Assembly: GCA_938084835.1 (NCBI GenBank) | Contig: CALKER010000006.1 | Span: forward strand, 868,001 to 932,000 | Reading direction: 5' to 3' | Source of the DNA: an uncultured Thermoguttaceae bacterium | GTDB taxonomy: Bacteria > Planctomycetota > Planctomycetia > Pirellulales > Thermoguttaceae | DNA length: 64,000 nt | In this document: in pieces, positions 9,353-18,465 of the stretch | Numbering within the stretch: position 1 is the first letter of the stretch | Layout of the letters: each line of letters starts with the position of its first letter | Notes under the pieces: model-generated | What the model saw: the letters and a program-made list of their open reading frames with translations, nothing else | The model's database searches: none | What the model was told of the DNA's origin: nothing | Translations under genes and position numbers: made by a program

Positions 9353-9672
9353 CGGTTGTGTTTCGTGTTGAAAGGTCGTGTTTCGCGTTGAAACTGGTCC
9401 CGTAATGGACTGTCCCCCAAGAGGGGTGATGCCCAGCGAACAGCTCCCGTGCGACGATCCGCGGAATAGTAATAAAAGAGCGCGTACTCTAACAAGCCAA
9501 TAAGCTTGATGGGAAAGACCGACACCACTAGCGATTCCAGCCCGGAGGGGACCAGTTTCTCATGTAACACCGGTAACTTAAGTGCGTACACATGTTTGTC
9601 AACGAAAGTTCAGTAAGTTTGGAAGTTCAGTAATGCGCCGCTCGATAACCACGGGACTCTTTTTTTCTTCGC
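9353..9672. other. Intergenic region with two pairs of direct repeats
   Basis: 320 bp between the methyltransferase and the GT4 gene. It holds a 20-bp tandem duplication at 9355-9394 and an 11-bp direct repeat aagttcagtaa at 9606-9616 and 9623-9633 (17-bp period). The repeats could be operator half-sites. No gene seen. Confidence 0.4.
9355..9394. repeat. 20-bp tandem duplication upstream of the GT4 gene
   Basis: Two adjacent 20-bp units share gt-gtgtttcg-gttgaaa with three differences. They lie immediately 5' of the minus-strand GT4 start codon (9352), so they would be in its 5' untranslated region. Confidence 0.5.
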
Positions 9673-10413
9673 TTAGGCTTGAAACTGGCGAGGCTTTTCA
9701 ATCCAGCAAAGCCAATGTGTCCGGAGGAGCGGCACGGCCGCAAGAATGGCGTATGGAATAAAACCGAAGTGCGCTACTACCCGGCCGAGTGGTGGCGCAA
9801 GCGTCACCGCGTATTTGTAAATTCGGCCGTGAGGAAAAAGCCGGCGTATTTCGCTAATTGGAATCGCGCACACATCGGGGTTCCAAGGGTTAGGGTAACG
9901 TAGGTCGTACCATAGCACGGCCCCGCCCGGGGCAAGCCAATGCCACATCCGGTGGGCCAGGTGCTGACGAAACGGGGCATTAAGAATGGAGGAAAATACC
10001 GTACTTTGTAGGATGATGTCGAAACTTTCTGGGGGAAGCTCTAGTCCCGCAGCGTCCCCGGGAAGTATGTGCACGCCCTGCGGGAGCAAGGATTGGGCAA
10101 TCTGCAGCCGATCTTCGAGCAATTCGTTAGCGAATAGGTTTTCCGGCCGGCAACCCCAGCGAATAAACTGCAAAATGTTGCCTCCGTAGCCACATCCGAC
10201 TTCGAGGATTTTCAGCTCCCAGAGGGGCTTGGACGCCTTGCGTCGCAATAGGCGAAGGATCAGCCGTTCGCGCTGCTGGAAGCGAAAAAGTCGCTCCGGG
10301 GAAAGTAAGCTTCGTGCTTGGTGTGCGGGTCCATCCTGCCGGCGCAAATAGCGCTCTCTTACGGCGGCAAGTTCCTGCTCAAAGACTTCCCAAGTAGAAT
10401 GAACGCAGGGCAT
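9673..10413 (-). CDS. Class I SAM-dependent methyltransferase
   Basis: 246-residue enzyme with the Rossmann-like SAM fold. Motif I is ILEVGCGYGGN at residues 69-79; further on come an acidic residue after strand 2 (FANELLED), GDAAGLELPPESFDIILQSTVF (motifs II/III), and WHWLAPGGAVLWYD, which matches the post-motif III strand. The frame opens earlier, at 10620, but that would overlap the flippase gene by 68 bp and add low-complexity residues; the Met at 10413 gives a clean family-length protein and I prefer it. It probably methylates a sugar or lipid-linked precursor of the surface polysaccharide; the target is unknown. The last 40 residues are hydrophobic and could contact membrane. Confidence 0.8.
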   Translation of the reverse strand: MPCVHSTWEVFEQELAAVRERYLRRQDGPAHQARSLLSPERLFRFQQRERLILRLLRRKASKPLWELKILEVGCGYGGNILQFIRWGCRPENLFANELLEDRLQIAQSLLPQGVHILPGDAAGLELPPESFDIILQSTVFSSILNAPFRQHLAHRMWHWLAPGGAVLWYDLRYPNPWNPDVCAIPISEIRRLFPHGRIYKYAVTLAPPLGRVVAHFGFIPYAILAAVPLLRTHWLCWIEKPRQFQA

Positions 10414-10552
10414 GGTATCAGGCGCCTTGTTCTTCGGTTGTTTGGAATTTCCTGTGAGCTGGGACAAGTGATACTTGCTGCCACCTGAAGAATTTGCGAT
10501 ACGTTCCAAATGGATAACACTTGACGGGTTAGGATTTGTAAGAGGAAAAGCT

Positions 10553-11917
10553 CTATGCAGGGAATTCTCCTCTTTTAGCCGATGCACTTGGTCTGTTTGA
10601 GAAATTTCGTGCAGAAACATTAAGCAGCATTAAGGCCACAAATAACTCAGTTACAGCACCGGCGATCGTGGCCACTCCGGCTCCTAGTATACCAGCATAT
10701 TGAATTCCCTTTGGCAGGGCCACCACGAGCACCACGTTTCCCGCTGCGTAACAGAAAAGCACATAGCGAAAATTTCCTAAGGCTTGCAGTCCAGCGACGA
10801 CTACCCCCGCAACAAAATGGATAAGCGTCGCACCTGTTAGGATCAGCAAAAGCTGGTGGTGTTCGGCATACTCGGTTGTGTACACAAGTTCAAGAAGCAG
10901 TTGTCCACAAATGGCTAGCCCAATTAGCACGGCCAAGGATACGGCAAGGGCGACTGCCACCGATCCCACTACAAGTTTCCGAAATGCATGATGCTCGCCT
11001 CTCTCACGAAGCCAGGCTAGGCGCGGCATGACTGTATGAATGAGGGGGAGGTAAAATAGCCGGGCTCCTACACCTATGTACGCCAAGGCAGAAAAAATTC
11101 CCAAGTCCCGCGGACCTAAATGTGCATCGACAAAGTACCGCGGCATATTGGCAGAAAGGGTGTTAAGCCCCACGGCCAACCCCAGCGGGATGGTCGTCCA
11201 GCACAGAGTCAGGAGACGGCCAGGATCCATCTGAAGTTGCCCCTGGCTGGACGATATAATCCATGCCACCGGCAAATCGTGTATAAAATAGACGGCGGCC
11301 CAAACCATCGCCACGCCCGCCACGGCGAGGACCAAAGAATTTGTCAGAGAATAAACGCCACATAACGCAACCACTGCTAAAGGACCGCGGAGGAGCTGAG
11401 AACGCGCAACCCAGTCGAGCCTTTCCTCCCGCTGGAAACGACCGTAACAGATTAGCGACATGCCTTCGATCACCTTGGCAAGGCCCAAAGCAAGTGCGGT
11501 CACCACAAGCCAGGTGGGTCTTGTTGAGAGCAACACCACTGCCAAGATAATCCCGAGAGCAAGGACCCCGGTGGCTAGCCGCAGCAAAAGGTAATCCCCG
11601 AGTGCATATCGAGCTCGGGCATCCGTTGCCTGAACGACATGAAGTTGAAGCCCTGTCAGCTCTACCACCGGTGCGGTGAGGGCCACACAGAGTGCGAAAT
11701 ATCCGACCGCCTCCGCAGTTCCCAATTTGGCAAGACCTGCGATCATTGCCCATTGGCTCAGTGCATAAACACCGTGCCCTACCACCGCAAAAAGGAAGTT
11801 CCGGCGAAGTGGTCTGAAAGTCTGAAGGCCTTCTTCGGCAATTTGCCGCTCCACGGAGGGTTGCCTCCGATGTGTGGCGACAATCGGCTTTCGATTGTTA
11901 AGCAGATCGACTTTCAT
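10553..11917 (-). CDS. Polysaccharide flippase (Wzx-like, MOP superfamily)
   Basis: 454 residues, about 12-14 hydrophobic helices, with the pattern of lipopolysaccharide-biosynthesis flippases of the MOP superfamily. Features include the N-terminal GHGVYALSQWAMIAGLAKLG helix, LGPRDLGIFSALAYIG near the middle and a C-terminal helix pair. Such proteins move undecaprenyl-pyrophosphate-linked oligosaccharide across the inner membrane. It lies 27 bp after the ligase/polymerase gene and is likely co-transcribed with it. Alternatives within the superfamily (teichuronic or colanic acid exporter) cannot be separated by eye. Confidence 0.85.
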   Translation of the reverse strand: MKVDLLNNRKPIVATHRRQPSVERQIAEEGLQTFRPLRRNFLFAVVGHGVYALSQWAMIAGLAKLGTAEAVGYFALCVALTAPVVELTGLQLHVVQATDARARYALGDYLLLRLATGVLALGIILAVVLLSTRPTWLVVTALALGLAKVIEGMSLICYGRFQREERLDWVARSQLLRGPLAVVALCGVYSLTNSLVLAVAGVAMVWAAVYFIHDLPVAWIISSSQGQLQMDPGRLLTLCWTTIPLGLAVGLNTLSANMPRYFVDAHLGPRDLGIFSALAYIGVGARLFYLPLIHTVMPRLAWLRERGEHHAFRKLVVGSVAVALAVSLAVLIGLAICGQLLLELVYTTEYAEHHQLLLILTGATLIHFVAGVVVAGLQALGNFRYVLFCYAAGNVVLVVALPKGIQYAGILGAGVATIAGAVTELFVALMLLNVSARNFSNRPSASAKRGEFPA

Positions 11918-11944
11918 GGTTTGTGCGTGGCTTCAGACCCCCCA

Positions 11945-13261
11945 TCAACAATTGGAGCGCGACTGCAGTTTCGCCCCGACTGGAGTGAGTGTTGCCCCGT
12001 CGAGAGAAACCTCTCCAATGGTCCGACCGGCAGCCGAGGCTTTAGCCTCCTCAAGTTTCAGGCAGACAAGAAGTGCCGCGATCATCCAAAACTCGCTTTG
12101 GCGGATTCCGTTATGCGTCAGTCCATACGCGAAGGCGGGTACATAGCTCAAAAATGCCAACCAACCGCCCATCCGGAAAACGCGGAAGAAAAATAACAAA
12201 AGTAAGCCCAGCCCCACTAGTCCATACGACATTAGTACGTTGCCGAAGGTCGAATGAAGTTCTTTTCCCCAAAGCACCTCAAACCGTTGATACGCTCCTT
12301 CGCCAGCACCCAAGAGCACGTATTTGGGGTTTTCCCAAATACGGGCATAGCCTCGGTAAGCGAGCTCCTCGTCCATCGTTTTTCGTTTTTGCTCGAGGCG
12401 TTGACCGACCATTTCCAAAAGCTGGGTTCCAAGTGGCGAACGAGCGGCAACAAAGAACATAGTACCTAGGGCGATTGCTGTGCCGAACCGACGGATACTG
12501 TAAAGAGCTGTAAGAAGCCCAATCCCGGCCAAGCCCGCGCGGGACTGGGTAAGGGCAGTGATATAAATTGACTGGGCAAGATAAATAGGCATCCACAAAG
12601 CTACAAAAGTTGGCAAAATCCTTGCCCGGGCGCAAATCACCAAGAGGCTTCCGGCAAGAACCATGTGGTAGGCCGTTTGATTGGGATTCTTAAATAAAAG
12701 GCTTGCCCGAATGCTTTTATTGAGCGTGGTGTCGACTACTTGCAGCGACACAAGCAGTTGGAAGCCAATTGAGATTACAAACGCCCAGCAGGTCAATTGC
12801 AGAAAGGAACGGCCCAGCCATTGATAGAGAGCGAGAAAGGTCGAAAACACTATGCAGATGTAAAAGTAGTACAAGCTCGGAACGAGGAGGTCCGCACTGC
12901 CTAATCGCAGGTACCACCAGCCATTTACAATTGCCGTATACCCAGCTAATGCCACCAACAGCCCGAGGAAAGGCAACCCTTTCCGAGGTATAGCAAACCC
13001 GCGAAACAACAAAAGAAGCAATGCAATAAAAGTCATTAGAAAATCTGCTGGTTGCGGTAATCCCGAGTCAAATACATAAAGGGGTGAAAGTAGAATGTGA
13101 AGTATCCAAAGTACGGCGATAAGCATTGCTTGGGGGCTGACGGACCGGGCCTTGGCTGGATTGGCGGCGTTCACCAAGAGCGCTCGGCCCCATACTTCTG
13201 GAGCATTCCGGGCAGGAGTAGCAAATCCAGCCTTCCCGTTATTGACGGCTAGTGCTCGCAC
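11945..13261 (-). CDS. O-antigen ligase/polymerase-family membrane protein
   Basis: 438 residues with about 10-12 predicted membrane helices and a larger polar loop between late helices. The loop region contains ARIWENPKYVLLGAGEGAYQ and HSTFGNVLMSYGLVGLGLLL, the arrangement seen in the Wzy_C / O-antigen ligase (WaaL) family: a periplasmic loop with a glycine-rich segment and a conserved HS/HN followed by a helix. These proteins either polymerise repeat units or attach glycan to its acceptor at the periplasmic face. The frame begins at GTG 13261; the first about 40 residues are polar and a later start is possible. It heads the flippase-ligase pair and is first in the minus-strand polysaccharide cluster. 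Confidence 0.83.
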   Translation of the reverse strand: MRALAVNNGKAGFATPARNAPEVWGRALLVNAANPAKARSVSPQAMLIAVLWILHILLSPLYVFDSGLPQPADFLMTFIALLLLLFRGFAIPRKGLPFLGLLVALAGYTAIVNGWWYLRLGSADLLVPSLYYFYICIVFSTFLALYQWLGRSFLQLTCWAFVISIGFQLLVSLQVVDTTLNKSIRASLLFKNPNQTAYHMVLAGSLLVICARARILPTFVALWMPIYLAQSIYITALTQSRAGLAGIGLLTALYSIRRFGTAIALGTMFFVAARSPLGTQLLEMVGQRLEQKRKTMDEELAYRGYARIWENPKYVLLGAGEGAYQRFEVLWGKELHSTFGNVLMSYGLVGLGLLLLFFFRVFRMGGWLAFLSYVPAFAYGLTHNGIRQSEFWMIAALLVCLKLEEAKASAAGRTIGEVSLDGATLTPVGAKLQSRSNC

Positions 13262-13788
13262 TTCTCACACGCCACCCCAAGAAAGGTGCTATGAAATCAA
13301 AATTTGCGGTGTTCTTGCCACGACAACTTCCAACAAGCAAAGCCTTTTAGCGGAAAGCCGATCTACGATGTCGGAAAAGTGACTTCTCAAGAGATTTGGA
13401 AAGGCACGTTAAAATCCTAAACGCACGGGCAGAAAAGGTAGCATCCTTCGCACCGCAAGGGCAATCCCGGTTAGTTCAAAAGTGCCTGTCCAATCGTTGA
13501 AATAAAGCTTTTACCTGGTGCCCCCTGCAGTGGAAAAGCTTCCGTCTGTCGTAGGGGAGGCTGCCAACGGAATTCAAAATTGGCGCAAGCCTTTCGGACT
13601 TAACTCGGCTCGCTGAGGGAGCCACATATTCAGGGAGTTTGGCTCGCTACTGTCACAGGCGATTTTAGACATTTGACTTGAGACATTTAAGAGAAACTAA
13701 TGGTGCATATAAGCGTAACCATGGTTGCATTCTCGACTGTCATTCCGCTCCAAAGCTACTGGCCTCGGAGGTCACCCGAAATTTTTTG
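13262..13788. other. Intergenic region between TatD and the polysaccharide cluster
   Basis: About 530 bp with only fortuitous short frames. It should contain the promoter of the minus-strand polysaccharide genes, but no confident -35/-10 pair was found. The octamer agacattt is repeated at 13666-13673 and 13681-13688. Confidence 0.35.
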
Positions 13789-14577
13789 TTAATGGGCTAT
13801 CTTTCGGAAAAGTGTGCGGGCATTGCGAGAAAGTATCTCGCACAGGATGTCAAACTCGATCCTCCGAAGCCTGCTTATCGACCGCACGATCTCAGTCACT
13901 AAACCAGGATGATTCCGCTTAAGTTTGCCGCGGTGGGATTCCGGTACAAGGTAGGGACTGTCGGTCTCAACTAGAAGTTTGTCAAGCGGGACCATGTTGA
14001 CAGCTTGCCGCAAGGCGTCAAACTTACGGTTGCGGTATGTCACAGAGCCAGCAAAGCTGATATTGAAGCCGAGGTCGAGGAATTCCCGGGCCCACTCGGG
14101 AGAGCTGCCAAAAGCATGGATCACCCCGGAAATCGGGGAGTGCGAGGTAGCTTCTTTAAGATGACGGTAGACGTCGGCCTCGGCGTCGCGGCAATGAACA
14201 ATTACTGGCAAATCCATTTTTGCTGCCAGCCAGAGGTGGCGATCAAAATACTCTTCCTGAACACTCCACGAGGTAAAATTCCAATACCGATCAAGGCCGG
14301 TTTCGCCAATAGCTACCACGCGGTTGTGGGCGGCAAGCGACTCGATGATTGACCAATCCGCCGGTTGGGCTTGTCCTGCATAATTCGGGTGAATCCCGAC
14401 AGATGCCATGATCCTTGGGTACTCTTCGGCCAATTGGATTACGCGACGACTGGAGCCTACGGTAATGCCTGGGCAGATGATAACGTCAACCCCAGCCCTC
14501 TGTGCCACATCAAGCACATCGGCCAAGTCTGTGTGAAATTCATCGCTGTCTAAATGGGCGTGCGTGTCGGGTACCAT
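13789..14577 (-). CDS. tatD: TatD-family metal-dependent deoxyribonuclease
   Basis: 262-residue TIM-barrel amidohydrolase of the TatD family (3'-5' DNase/RNase for damaged DNA; D-aminoacyl-tRNA deacylase activity reported for some members). Metal ligands are visible: H-x-H in DTHAHLDSDEF (His6, His8), the Glu in AIGETGLD, His in VIVHCRDAE, His in GVIHAFGS, and Asp in LVETDSPYLVP. Length and order fit the family well. The start is ATG 14577; a GTG three bases earlier is also in frame. It lies 91 bp after nuoN on the same strand, so it may be the last gene of the complex I transcript. Confidence 0.92.
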   Translation of the reverse strand: MVPDTHAHLDSDEFHTDLADVLDVAQRAGVDVIICPGITVGSSRRVIQLAEEYPRIMASVGIHPNYAGQAQPADWSIIESLAAHNRVVAIGETGLDRYWNFTSWSVQEEYFDRHLWLAAKMDLPVIVHCRDAEADVYRHLKEATSHSPISGVIHAFGSSPEWAREFLDLGFNISFAGSVTYRNRKFDALRQAVNMVPLDKLLVETDSPYLVPESHRGKLKRNHPGLVTEIVRSISRLRRIEFDILCEILSRNARTLFRKIAH

Positions 14578-14668
14578 CACTTTCTAGGTTCACTGTAGAA
14601 TTGTGCTTGACTGTGAGGGCGGTCTGAGTCCTCCCAGGGAGGAGCCCATCTGGCAGTAAGCAATCAAT

Positions 14669-16312
14669 CTAATACACAAGAACTGACTGAGCTGCTTGCA
14701 TACACCAATGGAATGGTTGTTGCCACCACACTCCGAGGAGGAGAAGCATTCCCGCCAAGCTTAGCAGGAAAATATTGATTGAGGGATCGGCCTGGTCGGA
14801 CGTAACCTTGTCCGAAAAGTCTCCTTTCTCGAAGGCAAGAACTTTGACAATCCTCAAGTAGTAAAAGAGGCTTAGCACGGTGTTTATCACTCCGAGAACC
14901 ACGAGCCACCATAGTCGTGCTTGGGCTAGTGCTGCGAAAAGGGCAAACTTAGCAATGAAGCCGGCAAACGGCGGAAGTCCCACCAGGCTGAATAGGAACA
15001 CCGTTGCCGTGATCAAAAGTACCGGATCATGCCTCCCCCACCCGCGATATTTGTCGATTTCCTCGGTGCTCAACTTGTTACGCAGAAATGTGGCGACAGC
15101 AAAAATCCCGAGATTCATCAGAAGGTACACAATCGCATAAAAAAGAACACTGGCCAGGACCTGTTGACAAATTTCTCGGGGTGCTCCCAAAGCAGCGGTT
15201 ACACCAGCAAGCCCCATGGTAATGTAGCCCCCGTGGGCAATTGTCGAGTATGCAAGCAGTCGCTTGATGTTGGTTTGACCAAAAGCGACCAAATTCCCAA
15301 ATGTACAAGAAATCCCCCCAACAATCCCGAGAATCAAAGCAACCTTTTGCGACAGCACTCCGTTAGCGGCCATGTCGATCTCGCTGGCCGAAGTCACAAA
15401 ACTTTGGATAAACGGGCCTGGGCTCTCCATGCCCAAATTTAGGGAGCCAACCGCTAGGGGGGCAACCCAAGCCGTCAGTAGCCGAATAAACAGGGCAAGA
15501 ACTGCGAGTTTCGATGCTACTGAAAGAAAAGTGCCCACCTCTGCAGTGGCCCCCTCGAAGACATCTGGCGTCCAAAAATGGAAGGGGACGAGCGATAGCT
15601 TGAACGCTAGACCGGCACCTGCTAACACTAGTGCTGCCGCCAGAAAGGATAGTTCTGCCGGATGATTTCCCAACTGCCCTAAGCGTTCGGATAACTGTGC
15701 CGACATGCCCGCCAGGTGAAGAGATCCTGTAAGTGCGGAAAGAAGACTAAGCCCGAAGAACATCAAGCCGGAACTGACCGCCCCAAATACGGCAAACTTC
15801 AGAGCAGCCTCGGTACCTCGTGGCTCCAGTCTTCGGATCCCGGCGAGGGCATAGCTCGGGAGACTTGCCATTTCCATCGTTAGCACCACCAGAAGCAAAT
15901 GGTTTGCTCTCGCCATGAGGCACATGCCCAGGATCCCGCTGAAAACGAAGAGGAAAAATTCGGTGGAAATAATAAACGGTGGAAAACGGGAGAGCATGGT
16001 GAAAATTACGAAAAGCACCAAGAAACCAAGGAGCAACACGCGAAAAAACTGACCAAAAGCATCGTGAATCAGCAGGCCACCAAAAGCTTCCCGGGCTTCG
16101 GGGAGGTTCCAGCCCATCGCAAGTCCGAAAGCCAACAGAGAACCCATAAAGGCTGCAAAGTACGCGCTTTGTCTCCATTTGGGGAAGGTCATTCGCAGGA
16201 GGAGAAAAAGGATGATGCTCCCGCCTAGGGCCAGCTCTGCTGCTACGCCCGGAAGATCGCGGTATAGATCAATGACACTCTCCAAACTAACTGCGACAAC
16301 GGGATCGGTCAT
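14669..16312 (-). CDS. nuoN: NADH-quinone oxidoreductase subunit N
   Basis: 547-residue antiporter-like membrane subunit of complex I, with about 14 helices. Discontinuous-helix residues are intact: MEMASLPSYALAG (TM5 Glu), GTEAALKFAVFGAVSSG (TM7 Lys), FHFWTPDVFEGATAEVGTFL and LAYSTIAHGGYITMG. The C-terminal part contains VFLFSLVGLPPFAGF, another family hallmark. It works in proton translocation at the quinone-proximal end of the membrane arm. Slightly longer than the E. coli subunit (485), mostly through loop length around residues 290-315. The start is ATG 16312, 138 bp after nuoM. It is the last nuo gene of the cluster. Confidence 0.95.
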   Translation of the reverse strand: MTDPVVAVSLESVIDLYRDLPGVAAELALGGSIILFLLLRMTFPKWRQSAYFAAFMGSLLAFGLAMGWNLPEAREAFGGLLIHDAFGQFFRVLLLGFLVLFVIFTMLSRFPPFIISTEFFLFVFSGILGMCLMARANHLLLVVLTMEMASLPSYALAGIRRLEPRGTEAALKFAVFGAVSSGLMFFGLSLLSALTGSLHLAGMSAQLSERLGQLGNHPAELSFLAAALVLAGAGLAFKLSLVPFHFWTPDVFEGATAEVGTFLSVASKLAVLALFIRLLTAWVAPLAVGSLNLGMESPGPFIQSFVTSASEIDMAANGVLSQKVALILGIVGGISCTFGNLVAFGQTNIKRLLAYSTIAHGGYITMGLAGVTAALGAPREICQQVLASVLFYAIVYLLMNLGIFAVATFLRNKLSTEEIDKYRGWGRHDPVLLITATVFLFSLVGLPPFAGFIAKFALFAALAQARLWWLVVLGVINTVLSLFYYLRIVKVLAFEKGDFSDKVTSDQADPSINIFLLSLAGMLLLLGVWWQQPFHWCMQAAQSVLVY

Positions 16313-16449
16313 GGTCTCTGGGTGGGCCTACGATCATCGATCGGTGGCAGTTTCCCGACGCCACTTGCATTCATGTTTTCTTCTAACGGTGGCACCAAAT
16401 TGATCAACCTTGTGCCGGGGTAGCATCTGCGAGGTGCGATTTTAATGCT

Positions 16450-18405
16450 CTAGTTTTCGAGCGTGGAATTGCTGCGGTCTAAGGTATTGTTCTCGGCAGC
16501 TCGCAGGCTAGTATCCGGCGACGACGTTTTCTCTCCCCTGCCCCCAGGTAAATCCCAGGAGTGCGGGCCAACGGCAGCGCTTTCGTTTGCCCTATCATGG
16601 TCAGTTCCAATAATTTTCGGACCCTCTCCGACCGAAGGCGTCTGGGATTCCTGCGGAATTGGTTGCCCGATGGGTGGCCTGGCCGACGTTTTTGGAGAGC
16701 AATTGCGTTCCGACAACTGGGGAAGTCGTTCACTCCACACAGCAAGTTGGTAAACGGTCCGACTGATACTTGGTTGGCAAAAACCGAGCAACAGCTTGGG
16801 GTAAATTCCCAGCACGACGGCCATCACGGCCAAAGGGATTGCCACCCAGCATTCGCGGGGATTCATGTCTGTCAGCTGCTCCGGATGGGGCCCGCGGTAT
16901 GTGGGACCAAGAAGCACCCGGGCCAAAGTCCACAAAATATAGCCAGCAGTGAGAATGATCACGGAGGCAGCCAGGATTGCCGCTACTGGGTGGAATCGCC
17001 AAGCCGCCATGATTACCAAAAATTCACCTATGAAACCGCAAAGGCCCGGTAGTCCCATAGCCGCAAAAAAGATTACAAGGGAGACCGCCCCGTAGACAGG
17101 CATGCGATTAAAAAGCCCACCGAACTTACTTAGTTCCCGGTGGTGCACTCGGTCGTAAACGACCCCCACGAGGAAGAACATACCGGCCGAGGTGATCCCA
17201 TGGGCCACCATTTGATACATCGCCCCACACATACCCATCGTCCAGTACTGACGCGATCCAGGATCACCCGGAACAATCGACCATGCAGCAAGCCCCAGCA
17301 GTACATATCCCATGTGACTGACAGAGCTATAGGCGACCAGCCGCTTGAAATCGCTTTGAGCCAATGCAGCGAATGCCCCGTATACAATACTTAAAAGCCC
17401 GATGGCTGCGATGACCCAAGCGAACTGATATGCATCTGCCGGGCAGACGGTGTAGCATAATCGCAAAATGCCGTAGCCGCCCATTTTGAGCAGCACCCCG
17501 GCCAAAAGCATGGAGATCGGTGTAGGGGCTTCCACGTGGGCATCGGGCAACCATGTGTGAAAAGGTACAGCTGGTAACTTGATTAAAAAACCAAACATCA
17601 GAAGCCAAAATACCCATGTGTGTACAGGAACACCCCAAAGCAATTGGTTGAATGGGGAGTGTGGCAGGCGTCCCAGCTCCGCAAGGGCTAACATGTTGAA
17701 TGTGTGAATCGGCTGCCCCCGGCCATGAGAAAGGATTCCCGGATCTATGAAGCAGCTCTGAAGGACAATTTCGTTTAAGAGGCGCAGATCGCTATAGAAG
17801 TAGAGCATCAATATGGCCACGAGCATGGCCACACTGCCGGCCAGTGTAAACAAAAAGAATTTAATTGCCGCATATTCCTTTCGCGGGCCACCCCATATCC
17901 CAATCAGGAAGTACATCGGCAGGAGAACCACCTCCCAAAAGATATAAAAAAGGAACAAATCAAGCGCAAGAAACACCCCAAGTATTCCCCCGTGAAGAAG
18001 TAAGAACAGCGCGCAGTAAGCTCGCACCTGATCCCGAATCCCCCAGCTCGCCAGCATCGCCAAAGTGCCCAGAAGAGCCGCCAACAAAATGAGCGGAAAA
18101 TTAATTCCGTCGATGCCGAAAAAGTAAAAAATGCCGAATCTCTCAATCCAAGGCACGGAAAAGCCATACTGAACTCGCCCCTGATCCCAACTGCGGGAGA
18201 GTATTCCCGGCCGACTTCCGCCGGCAATTGCCAGCCCAAGTACCGCAATCAACACAAGCAACGTAATCCAAAGGGAAAAAATTCGTGTCTCCTCCTGGGT
18301 TTGCCGGGACATGAAAGCCACTGTCAGGGCTGCGAGCACCGGAAGAAAAACTATCGCGCTAAGGATCGCAAACGGGCTGGTGAAACTCTCAAGGATCGCA
18401 AACAT
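16450..18405 (-). CDS. nuoM: NADH-quinone oxidoreductase subunit M with polar C-terminal tail
   Basis: 651 residues, against about 500 in typical NuoM. Residues 1-555 are a normal antiporter-like subunit: IFWEVVLLPMYFLIGIWGG with the TM5 Glu, EYAAIKFFLFTLAGSVAML with the TM7 Lys, FHTWLPDAHVEAPTPISMLL, and LVAYSSVSHMGYVLLG. After the last helix comes a tail of about 94 residues (16450-16734) that is rich in Ser, Pro, Glu and Arg and has no membrane segment. The tail is not part of the family; it would lie on one side of the membrane and cannot be assigned a role. The frame is clean through it, so it appears to be real coding sequence rather than a frameshift artefact. Confidence 0.95.
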   Translation of the reverse strand: MFAILESFTSPFAILSAIVFLPVLAALTVAFMSRQTQEETRIFSLWITLLVLIAVLGLAIAGGSRPGILSRSWDQGRVQYGFSVPWIERFGIFYFFGIDGINFPLILLAALLGTLAMLASWGIRDQVRAYCALFLLLHGGILGVFLALDLFLFYIFWEVVLLPMYFLIGIWGGPRKEYAAIKFFLFTLAGSVAMLVAILMLYFYSDLRLLNEIVLQSCFIDPGILSHGRGQPIHTFNMLALAELGRLPHSPFNQLLWGVPVHTWVFWLLMFGFLIKLPAVPFHTWLPDAHVEAPTPISMLLAGVLLKMGGYGILRLCYTVCPADAYQFAWVIAAIGLLSIVYGAFAALAQSDFKRLVAYSSVSHMGYVLLGLAAWSIVPGDPGSRQYWTMGMCGAMYQMVAHGITSAGMFFLVGVVYDRVHHRELSKFGGLFNRMPVYGAVSLVIFFAAMGLPGLCGFIGEFLVIMAAWRFHPVAAILAASVIILTAGYILWTLARVLLGPTYRGPHPEQLTDMNPRECWVAIPLAVMAVVLGIYPKLLLGFCQPSISRTVYQLAVWSERLPQLSERNCSPKTSARPPIGQPIPQESQTPSVGEGPKIIGTDHDRANESAAVGPHSWDLPGGRGEKTSSPDTSLRAAENNTLDRSNSTLEN

Positions 18406-18465
18406 ATTCGGTCCGTAGTGTTGCCAAATCCAAGCTTAAAGCCTTCTCGCATCTTCTCGTGGCTG

